A stretch of DNA of 64,000 nucleotides, taken from the NCBI GenBank assembly GCA_010093485.1, contig MU001508.1:696051-760050 (forward strand), written 5' to 3'. Every line of letters starts with the position of its first letter. Positions within the stretch are counted from its first letter, which is position 1. This document shows, piece after piece, positions 21,637-30,776 of this stretch. The DNA is from Karstenula rhodostoma CBS 690.94. Taxonomy: Eukaryota > Ascomycota > Dothideomycetes > Pleosporales > Didymosphaeriaceae. A program made the position numbers and the translations under genes. The notes beneath the pieces are model-generated. The model was not told where the DNA came from and searched no databases. It worked only from the letters and a program-made list of their open reading frames with translations.

Positions 21637-24600
21637 GTTGTTCTCGGTGTGAATTTGGGAGGTTACGGCTAATGGAGTAAGGAGTAACCGGGGTAAAGAA
21701 ATCAGGGTCGGCAGTGATCTAGTGAGTCGCCCTCCTTTATACTTGATACCACATCGACACTATCAACCTTGCCTTCTTCGTCCGTACATCAAGCCAAGGC
21801 CAGGCCATACTCGTACCACTGCAGGGGCCGTCATGACGAGCCATGGTGCTGCGTACTCAGCCTGTCATCGCCAAGGTTGACAAGGTTGACGGTCGGTCGG
21901 CACGCCGGGCCCCCGCATCACGGTTATGAAAACGGGCGGTCGTTTGTAGAGATAGGAGAGCTGACTGTGGAGCCAGAACAGATGGTTGCGGAGCTGTGCT
22001 ACCGACGCCTTCTGCCCATAGCCATCCTGTCACTTCACGTGTGTAAGTAGCACGGTCGTTTCAGATTGGTGGACCATGCATCTCCTCCGAGTCGAACAAA
22101 TGACCTTCGGCTTGGGCAGCTCGGAGATGCTCGCAGCATCGGTACCGGGTACGAATACTGTGCGCCCGTCCTGATTGTGAACCCTGGAAGATGTACTAGA
22201 TTCTGCCCACATGTGAGGAATGCCAGAGACCGTCTTGACGGACGCCGCTGACTGATGCAGCTATAGTCTACTGCGCATTCACTCCGCTTTCGAGCTCATT
22301 TACATTCCTAAAGACAAGACGAGTACAACGTCATCTCATATGGCCCTCGAACACCACCCTGCACCAATCGTGCCTTACTCCTGCGTTACTGCCATGTTGT
22401 TCACCGACTCCAATCAATTCGCATCATGGAAGCATTTGAAGCCAAGAGATCGAAATTCGGGTCTGTGGAGCCGGCGGTGGAAGGTAGCGATAAGAACGTT
22501 CAAAAGCAAAAACATCGCAGTTGGGTAAAATATCCTAGCGCGAACTACAGGTCCGCGCACGTGCAGCGAATCGCCAGCTCGTAAGCTTTCACATGAACCG
22601 CGAAAGTACTACTGCAGTGCTAGCCGGACCTGCACCCGGCAGCTACTGCATACCCTTGCTCTAAACGTATATTTCTTTACAACTGGACCGGCATCGTATT
22701 GCGAACTGCCAAACTCAGGTTTCACAGTCTTGCCAAGCGAGTTCCGGGTATCTGGGCGTCCGCGCGTACGGGTGATGGCTTCGGGTCTCCAAGGTGGGCT
22801 GTCTGAACACCGACATCTTGAAGATTTTGGGCGCGATCATGGTACGCGCGGCCATGAGTCTTGGGCGTGTCGCGCGCAAATATCGCCGACCTCAGGACTC
22901 CCAGACGCAGGTGTACATTTCAGCATGATTACGAGGCTCTCATCTCGAATCGTGGATCTGGTTCGTTGCATCGTCCCGTTAACACCTACATTCTGCGCTT
23001 TCCACATGCTACCCCACAGACGACGCGGGATGAGGAGCGACCAAGACGTATCGATATCAAGAGCCGCACATTTGGGCTTTCATGCTCGGAAAGTGGACGT
23101 GAATCATCATTGATTGGTATCGAGACACCACATCGTTTGTATGCCTCGCGGCGGTAGACTGCGAAAAGTGTATGATACTTCATGCGCACAACGTCGCGAT
23201 GCCCATCGACTCCGTAAATTGTTAGGCGTAGCTTCCAAATACTCAGCCCACGTGGGGTGTTGGTTGACAACAGTGCAGGGTATGTGGAGACCTCCTAATC
23301 GGCACTGAATGTCGGAGGAGTATGGTTGCAACCTGCGCCCCAACCGCAGTCTGACAACAGTACTTTAGAACACGAACAGTCATCAAATTGCGTTCACTGC
23401 GAATTGTCCGGAAAGCACTGAATCGAAAGTTTGAGCGAGCCATGGTGTCCCAGGATCGGCGATGAGAAGCGCATGCCCATCCGTTCGGAACAGGGTGCAC
23501 GGCAACGTTCGTTACCGCCCGGCAAAGTCTGGTCAAGGCACAGCCGCAAGTCGGATCGCCTAGCATCCGTCAATGCTTTACATGGACATCTCCGACCGGC
23601 AACACCTCCCAGTACAAGAACACCGATGCCGCCAGCAGCATCTTGTCAAGCCGAAGGTCGTGCACCTGCTCATTGTTCAGTGCTCTGATTTGCTCTACAG
23701 CAGACACCTTGTCGAAAAAGCCCACCCGACGTGCTTGAACAAGGTACTGAACCCAAACCAAACAGATGCAAAAATCGAATCACCCCTTCTGAGGCAACAC
23801 ACCATACTCCAACTGTCAAAACGGCGCCTCGTCACAAATCCCACCTCCCATTCCTCCTCCACGCCTCGCTCAACTCCCTCGTCGACCCGGGCGGCAACGC
23901 ATCCGACCTCCTTAACCCCACCACGTCGGCCGTGTCAAAATCCTACTCGACAGTCAACCCTCTCGTCTCTCTCCCACGAAAGGCTCTGTCTTCTGGTGGT
24001 ACTCGTATCACATGCATACCTCTCTCCGATCCCAATAGCCCATCTCGACCCAGGGACTCCTCTCCCCGGTCTCAGTCGCGGCACTGCGGCCATCGACCCT
24101 GCTCACTTGGAGAAAACAGCATGTTTCGCAGGCGGGGTGGGCGCAGGCGGCGCACTTTTGGGTGAAATAGCCGGGGGCTCTGATGAAGGTGTTTTCGGCG
24201 GGGGAGAAGTAGGGGAGGAAGTGGATGGGGGTGGTGTGGGTGTTTGGGTGGGCGCAGGAGGGGCGGCAGCAGCGCCAGCGGTGGTGGAGGGGGATGGGGG
24301 GTGTGGGGTTGGGGGTTGCTCGGAGTGTGGGCATGGTTGTGGTGGGTGGTGCTTGGGAAGGCTGTTGAGGGTGGTGTGAGGGAGTTGGGGGCCAGAGGTG
24401 GGCTTTTGTGTGCGGTGCGGCGTGGTGTGGAGGAGGGGGGAGTGAAGAGGTGGTTGACGGGGCAGTGATGACACGCAGATCTGCTGGTGAATGCTAGAGT
24501 TTGTGAAGATTTGCTAGTGAATGTCAAATGTGATTTTTTGATTGTTGACACGAACGACAGGAGTGCCGTAAAGTAGTATGCCACCGTAGGTGAAATGCGT

Positions 24601-24731
24601 TCGCTTTCACGGGTATTGTAAAGAAGGGTGCAGTTGGCTCCTGGTGAAGACGCAGTGCATGGTAGCATGTGAAAGAGGAAACCTCGTGCATTGCATACTG
24701 TGTAGCAAGTGATTAGTCAGCACGGCGCCTG
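21637..24731. other. Long gene-free region
   Basis: About 3.1 kb without a supportable gene. The first 100 bp carry the promoter of the FAD monooxygenase. From about 23,780 to 24,110 the plus strand is C-rich and T/C-biased, then from about 24,120 to 24,470 it is extremely G-rich; open frames there are Pro- or Gly-rich low complexity and are not accepted as genes. Confidence 0.5.
21735..21741 (-). promoter_or_regulatory. TATA box of the FAD monooxygenase gene
   Basis: TATAAAG on the minus strand, about 100 bp upstream of the start codon at 21636, a suitable distance for a fungal core promoter. Confidence 0.5.
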
Positions 24732-24735
24732 CCGT

Positions 24736-25026
24736 CAACAGGTGGTGCAATAATTATTGAGCGCTGTAATAGTGACTAATACTTTACCACCCTAATTCTT
24801 CCCTGCGAGACCTGTTCTCCTCCAGTAGAATTACTAGAATTGTATTAGTAAGGTATAAGTCATTATTACAGCGCTCAATAATTATTGCACCACCTGTTGT
24901 TAATAATGACTCATACCTTACTAATACAATTCTACTGGAGGAGAACAGATCTCGCAGGGAATATAGGGTGCCAGCGAATCGCGTTAAGCTCAGACCAACG
25001 CTCAATAATTATTGCAACACCTGTTG
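24736..25026. mobile_element. Fold-back (MITE-like) element with nested inverted repeats
   Basis: The outer 28-bp inverted repeats are 24736-24763, beginning CAACAGGTGGTGCAATAATT, and 24999-25026, with one mismatch between them. CCGT flanks both sides (24732-24735 and 25027-25030), a possible target duplication. A third copy of the terminal repeat sits inside at 24872-24899, in the same orientation as the right end. On either side of it lie a 68-bp segment (24801-24868) and its inverted partner (24901-24959). The layout is therefore A, B, A', B', A'. No coding potential. It looks like a MITE that suffered a nested insertion or internal inverted duplication. Confidence 0.75.
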
Positions 25027-25030
25027 CCGT

Positions 25031-25850
25031 GTTTGTTTGCGGCACAGCTCGTGTCCAGGAAAGCACCATCGGCACCGGTTTCAGGGGCGCCGAAGCTGCA
25101 CCGAGGTACAACAACGGCGAGACGATGGGGATGTGGAAGTGCAGGTCAGTGACATTCCGTGCATGCCAAAACACGTGGATGCGGGCGGGTGCTGGTAACA
25201 GAAGACAGCAACTGGCAATAGACGCTATCGATTGCCCTGCCCTTGGCCTGCCCTGAGCGCGGCAAACGGGTGGATGCTGATGCTGATGCTGATGCTCCTG
25301 AACTCGGTGCTCGGCGCCATCTGCTAGTGTCGCCTGCGTTCCCACAGAAGAGACACGGGTGCGACGGTGGAGAGGAGAGCACAATATCCGGCACAGCATG
25401 CATCGCAGCAACACAGCAACGCGCACAGCTCGGCGAGGCTGCGGGAAACAATGCGTGACAGGCGACGACAGCCTGTGCCAGCATGGAGAGCGTCAAAGCG
25501 GCAAGGCGCCCGCCGAACCCAACCCTTTAGCGGCCCTCCTCCACACACACACCACACCAGAGACCCCGTTTGCCGTGTGCCAGGGCGCCTGACCACTGAC
25601 CACGAGTCCGCGCGCGCTCGCATTGTCTCGTCGCCCGCGCAGCACTCTCCGTGCCTCCTTTTCACCCACTCCTTCCCTTCCTTATCCCTCCTTTCGCGCG
25701 GCCCCAGATATATCCTACAGCAGCCCGCATACCGCCACCCGCCCGCTTCCTGAACCGCGGGCGCCCTGCACTCGTTGACAGCTGCACTGCGCTTAGCCAC
25801 CTTGCACGACAGCCTGCACGCACCCGCGCATACTCCAACAACGCCCGGCA
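25031..25850. other. Upstream region of the GH16 gene
   Basis: No gene. Includes a TGATGC hexamer repeat (25263-25287) and, from about 25,640, a pyrimidine-rich stretch typical of a strong fungal promoter or 5' leader before the ATG at 25851. Confidence 0.5.
25263..25287 (+). repeat. Hexanucleotide repeat (GATGCT)n
   Basis: About four copies of GATGCT in the upstream region of the GH16 gene. Confidence 0.8.
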
Positions 25851-27291
25851 ATGGTCCGACACGCCTTCACCCTCGCCATTGCGGCCGCTGCCTTCGCCGG
25901 AACCGCCTTCACCGAGACGACGTGCACGAGGCAGAAAAAGTGCCCGGCTGACACGCCCTGCTGCGGCCGTACGTCGACCTGCAAATGTCCACCCTGAAGC
26001 CTCGCTGACAGACGCAGTCTATGGCCAATGTGGTGTCGGCGCCTTCTGTTTGGGAGGATGCGACCCGACCATGTCGACCACCTTCGACTCGTGCGTGCCG
26101 AACCCCAGTTGCAAGAGTGGCAACTACGCATTCACCGACCTGAAAGACATGCAATCCAACCAGAAGTACCTCGGCGACAGCGCCAAGATCAACTGGCAGG
26201 CACAAGGCAACCCCATCAAATACCCCTCGGGCGGCGTTGCTCTGACCATGGCTGAGAATACTGTTGGAACCCTGCTTGCCTCCACCTTTTACGTATGGTA
26301 CGGCAAGATCTGCGCCACCATGTCCACCAGCCAGGGCCCGGGTGTCGTGACCGCTTTCATCATGATGTCCGACGTCAAGGACGAAATCGATTTTGAGTTC
26401 ATTGGCAACGACATCGCCAACGCCCAGTCCAACTGGTACTCGCAAGGTGTCACCAACTGTAAGTCGTAGCTTATACTTGCCTCGCACCAGTCTAATCAAG
26501 CGCTAGACAAGAACATGGAGAAGCTCGAGGTCTCTCCTGATACCGTAGGCAAGACGCACGAATACTGCATCGACTGGTCCGAGGACGAGCTTAGTTGGTC
26601 CGTCGACGGCAACAAGGGCCGCACCGTGAAGCGCGCAGACTCCTGGAACGCCACTTCTGGCCGCTTCGACTACCCTCAGACCCCTTCGCGCATCATGCTG
26701 TCGCTCTGGCCTGCCGGTCTGTCCACCAACGCCAAAGGAACCATCGAGTGGGCTGGTGGTGAAATCGACTGGAACAGCGAGTACATGACCAACGGCATGT
26801 ACGCTGCCCTGGTCACCAAGGTTACCGTCGACTGCTATGACGCCCCGTCGGGCATCAAGTCGACCGGGTCCAAGAGCTACAAGTACACCAGCAACATGCC
26901 CACCAACAACACGGTCGAGATCACAAACGACCTTGTCGTCTTGGAATCCCTCATGGACACTGGGGACGCGCCCGGATCCACCGCTTCCGCTTCCGCCTCC
27001 AAGGCCAGCTCCTCTGCCAAGTCAACCAAGCCGGTCAACATGGTTCCTGGAGGAAACCCCGGTGGCGGCGGCCGCCAGGATACCCCCCTCGATCCCTCGA
27101 GCACTGCCCAGGCTACGTCGGGACCAGACAGTGGCTCCTCGGGTAGCAGTGGCTCGAGCAGCGGCAGCAGCGCCACCTTCGATCAGGGTAATACCGGCAG
27201 CTCTGGCTCTGCTCTGGAACCTGGACTCGCCAAGATCGGTGGCTCTGCCATTGCCATTGTCTTCGCCATCTTCGGCCTTCTTGCCCTATAA
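25851..27291 (+). CDS. Crh-type GH16 transglycosylase, GPI-anchored cell wall enzyme
   Basis: Three exons, 25851-25968, 26018-26458, 26507-27291; 447 aa; introns of 49 and 48 nt. The N-terminal signal peptide (AFTLAIAAAAFAGTAF) precedes a Cys-rich segment (CPADTPCCGLYGQCGVG) of the chitin-binding type seen in Crh proteins. The GH16 catalytic core has DEIDFEF at about residues 176-182, the ExDxE nucleophile and acid/base motif. The C-terminal Ser/Gly/Thr-rich linker (about residues 335-425) ends in a hydrophobic tail (IAIVFAIFGLLAL) expected of a GPI-anchor signal. Crh1/Utr2 family enzymes link chitin to beta-1,6- or beta-1,3-glucan at the cell surface. Length and layout are complete. Confidence 0.93.
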
Positions 27292-27649
27292 GTGGATACC
27301 ACCTTCCACGTAAATCTTTCGGCTTGTCAATGGCCCGATCATGAGCACACTTTCTTTCCCTAATCGGACATTCTTATCCATTTTTACTATATCCCTGGTG
27401 TTTCGGTTTGTCCCAAAAGACAAAACATTTTGTCCATACATGCCGCGAGGGTTCCACCTGCCGAAGCGAATCATTGTCAGGCGCTGTTCATAATCCCATT
27501 TGGAGGAAGTTAATATCGAGGTGGGATCGCTGGGACCTTGGTCAAGGAAACGGCTTTCTTACGTCCCTCCTTTAATACTGTGAATATTGCCGAGGAAATG
27601 GCATGCGTGACGTCGATAGCAAGAATGAAGTGTGCATATATTGTTCTGT

Positions 27650-27652
<3 letters not shown>

Positions 27653-27717
<65 letters not shown>
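27653..27717 (+). repeat. Uninterrupted 65-nt poly-T tract
   Basis: A run of about 65 T ending in GTTGCTGTTGTTG. It lies about 360 bp after the GH16 stop codon. It could be the tail of a retroposed sequence on the minus strand (poly-A), but no element body was recognised. Exact length is prone to sequencing error. Confidence 0.9.
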
Positions 27718-27718
<1 letters not shown>

Positions 27719-28308
27719 TTGCTGTTGTTGTGAATATGTTTAGGGTTTGCAATATGTGGTGTTGTTTGCTTGAGTATAGCTTGGGCTGACCTCTGGTCTG
27801 GTGGATGGAGATGTGCACGGTAAAGGGTGGTGTGGTACGGTGAGGGGGACGACATGCTGGTCTATATAAAAGATACTTTTGAGAAGATGGCAGCGGGTGG
27901 AGCGAAGGGGGTTATACGTTGTTTTAGACTTGACTGAGTTGTAGGTTAGTCTCTAGTCTGGTGGATAGAGCTATATATAGTGAGCGGCAGTATGTGTATA
28001 TTGATACCCAAAAGGGGAAGATGTGAAGAAGAAACTTTTGAGAAGATGCCAACAGTTGGGGTAAAGAGGGCTATGCGCATGCGAGAGATGGTAATTAAAG
28101 ACAGGCAGATGCCGCAGCGCTGCAGCGTAGCACTGTGACATACACCTGTCTAACTAAGATTTCACGCTAGGCCGTAAAGCTTTACTTGCCTACTCGATCC
28201 TTTCTTTGCTTATTTATAACGCTTTTTGTGGTACCTTTGGGCAGTAGGTATAGTCTGTATTTATCTACTATCGTATTCTCCATTTCTGACTCTTCGGGAG
28301 TTTCAAAA

Positions 28309-28432
28309 GCCGCGGTAAAACGCAATACAGGAACTCTGTGGGGTGCTAAAACACAAGGAGTCTATTATTCTATAGGACACTACTTTGTATTTTGGCACCC
28401 CATCGAGTTCCTTTACTGCGTTTTTCCGCAGC
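28309..28432. repeat. Palindromic repeat, family 1, two inverted arms
   Basis: Arm 28309-28346 (GCCGCGGTAAAACGCAATAC, then AGGAACTCTGTGGGGTGC) is inverted at 28395-28432, around a 48-nt loop that contains part of family 2. This is the only locus here with both arms, so it may represent the intact form of the family: a miniature inverted-repeat element. Confidence 0.75.
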
Positions 28433-28469
28433 TTGCAAAAGCGCGCCATGAGTCAACAATCGATATTTT

Positions 28470-28520
28470 AGTACCCTACAGAGTTCCTGTGTTACGTTTT
28501 GCCACGGTTTGCAGAAGCGC
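28470..28520 (+). repeat. Third, diverged arm of repeat family 1
   Basis: GTACCCTACAGAGTTCCTGT then TTTTGCCACGGTTTGCAGAA and GCGCGCGAAGAGTCAACA. Same orientation as the arm at 28395-28432, so the locus holds one forward and two reverse copies. Confidence 0.6.
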
Positions 28521-28896
28521 GCGAAGAGTCAACAGTCGACTACTTTGTGGTTCGTGTTGATAATCTGAATCATCACAGGGTCATGCGTTGTTTTAGACTG
28601 AATTGTGGGTTGGTGTTTGAGTGGTCGTGTGATTCAGGGACTAGTCATACATATGTGGTGGGGACGATCATACTTGGATGACACTTCAGATAGGTAGCCA
28701 TCTCCTCGTGTGACTGATCCATAGGCGGAGATGTCACGCTACTCAGTCATGTAATTGCCATTCGGGAGCAGTTCTGTCCACAGAGCTCTGACTGTCTGGC
28801 CACGAAGCGTGTTCCTTATATTCCCTTGGTTGAACTTGAAGAGATATTGGAGACGCACAGTGAACGCAAGGTTGTTGCTCAACGGAACCGCGAGTG

Positions 28897-28902
28897 TATA
28901 AA
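28897..28902 (+). promoter_or_regulatory. TATA box of the small orphan gene
   Basis: TATAAA about 120 bp before the ATG at 29019, followed by a pyrimidine- and CA-rich leader. Supports transcription of the gene. Confidence 0.5.
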
Positions 28903-29018
28903 GAGGCCTATAGCCAGGCCCATTTCAATTTCCACACACACACTTCTATTACTATCCTTAGAACGCGTAAACACCTCCATTACCAAGAATCCCTTACAAC
29001 ACCTCCAATACCCCCACC

Positions 29019-29498
29019 ATGTCAAAATTCCACCCCTACCAAACATCACGCAGCTTTCGCAGAGGCCACGTAACCAACCTCGCCGTCATACCCCCGAAAA
29101 GCTGGACCTACACCCCCGGCCGCTTCGTCGCCTTCGGCCCCGCCGCAGAGGAAAACCCCGAGTCCGGCGACATAATCTACCGCTACCAAAGCAGCGCCGA
29201 GCCAGCCGAAGAGTCCTTCCAGCTCCGCAACGGCGGACCTACCTACTACCGCTTCCGCTGCACCCCGCTCGCCTGTGGGAATCCAGCCTGTCAGGGGCAA
29301 ACTAAAGTCATGACTAGCTTTTCGCCGCCTGAGTGGAATGACATGCATGGGTTTGAGACGTACGGGAATCCGTTTGATATGCAGTGGGACTCGGGGCGTG
29401 CGTTCTTCGTTGTGCATAGGGGGCAGCTTGTTTGGAATACGTTTTGGGGGGTTGGACCGCCGGAGGGGTGGGGGCATTCAGTGGGGATAGGAGGGTGA
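29019..29498 (+). CDS. Hypothetical protein, 159 aa
   Basis: Not recognised. A single exon with a good start context (CACCATGTC) and a TATA box upstream. The predicted protein is soluble, with no signal peptide or membrane segment. It is rich in aromatic residues and Gly/Pro, with two clustered cysteines in CTPLACGNPAC (about residues 82-92) that could bind metal or form disulfides. The C-terminus is Trp- and Gly-rich (WNTFWGVGPPEGWGHSVG). Third-codon-position GC preference is strong in the first half, as in neighbouring genes, which favours real coding. Flanked by repeat-rich DNA, so it may be lineage-specific. Confidence 0.6.
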   Translation: MSKFHPYQTSRSFRRGHVTNLAVIPPKSWTYTPGRFVAFGPAAEENPESGDIIYRYQSSAEPAEESFQLRNGGPTYYRFRCTPLACGNPACQGQTKVMTSFSPPEWNDMHGFETYGNPFDMQWDSGRAFFVVHRGQLVWNTFWGVGPPEGWGHSVGIGG

Positions 29499-30776
29499 GA
29501 GGTGCCTGGGCGGGTCTGGGACTCGGTTCGAACTTGGGCGACGGCTTCTGTTGATGGTTGGTTGAGGAGTTTTCGGTTTGGGTAATACCCTGTGGTTAGT
29601 TTCCGTGAATGCTAGTATATGCTTTGGTAGTGTGGTTTCATGTGTGCGCTGAGTGACGTGCGAATTTCCGCGTTCGCAAAGTGTACGAATCAGTCTGTTT
29701 CGTATAACATATAAGGGGAACAATTCTCGCTGGGCTTCGGAGAAAATGGTGCACACCATTTTGACAGTGGCGCTTCCATAAGTCGTCCTGGATCTGCTGT
29801 TGGTAATAAGGTCCCATACAACATCTTCACACAGATCCTTGTCAATGTTCCTGCGACTTTCTTCGACATTGCATACTATGAGATGCTCATGAGGGATAGT
29901 CTAAAGAAGATCGGAACTGGGCGTGCGGTGCATATTGATGGGAAAGAGGGTTTGCAGAGACACTTGACTGAGACGAGGACCTTAGCGACGGCTGTGATGA
30001 GGAAACAAGAGGAAGCAGGTTTAGTATGATGATGCAGCGGAAAAGCAACGAAAACCTTGCGAGCAATCAGCACGTCACTCTGGCGCTGAGAAATGGCGCA
30101 CGAATTTGTTGACGCCGGCATCGGTAACATCGTAATCGGAATGTATAACATTACCTCATAACAGCGTTTGCAGAGCCGCCTGTAGATTTGCGCTGCGAGA
30201 TGGTGTTCACCGCCACCGGTCTTCGGCATTGGACTTCCAGCATTTCGGTCTACGAGTGCCGACGCGAACCGTAAATGATGGTGACACCAATCTTATCCAC
30301 TGTACCTGGGCACTCAAAATATTTGCCCTCGTATATCGGGCCATCCATGATTGCATACGAAATGCATGGAATTTCGGAGACCGGCGAATTCTCAATCGCC
30401 ATCGTTTAAGGAACGCTCACACCTGCATGATGTCACCAAAGTATACACACCTCAACTGAATGCATGGGCTGTATCAAAGCGTTACTGCGAGTAAAGACGG
30501 AGGACCACCGCACGCAAATCCTTCTCAATCTAAGATTCAATCGTCTGAGCATCTGTCATTTAGGCAGTCACGATGCAAGTGGAACTGGCTGCTACGTATG
30601 ATTGTAACACGAGCATGGTCTTAGCGCACGGCTCGTTCGCGGTTGGTTTTTTATGTTTTCCTCCGAGTCAGAATGCGCTGTATATTAGGCCTCAATCATG
30701 TAGGTTCTCTATTGCTACGTTCCCATTGTCACTGGCAGGGCTCTCACTCGTTCACCAAGTCATACTTTTTCTGACC
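29499..30776. other. Intergenic region before the multicopper oxidase
   Basis: About 1.3 kb with no accepted gene. An in-frame stretch upstream of the oxidase from about 30,573 extends the frame, but the signal peptide begins at the ATG at 30777, so the extension is treated as leader. Confidence 0.5.

Larger units (their letters stand above)
27292..29018. other. Gene-free region with poly-T tract and dispersed repeats
   Basis: Holds the 65-nt T tract and three copies of repeat family 1 with part of family 2 (listed separately). Two related segments, GTCTGGTGGAT...AGAG/GAG near 27797 and 27956, hint at a further duplication. No gene supported before the small ORF at 29019. Confidence 0.55.

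Noticed and set aside
23573..24379. 268-codon open frame on the plus strand
   Set aside because: First half is unstructured and the second half is Gly/Val low complexity from the G-rich tract. No homology pattern or splice-consistent start.
24072..24668. 198-codon open frame on the minus strand, Pro/His/Thr-rich
   Set aside because: It exists because the plus strand is extremely G-rich here; other frames in the same place are also open. No domain, no promoter, low complexity throughout.
27510..27855. Poly-lysine-containing frames opposite the poly-T tract
   Set aside because: An artefact of the 65-nt homopolymer read in reverse.
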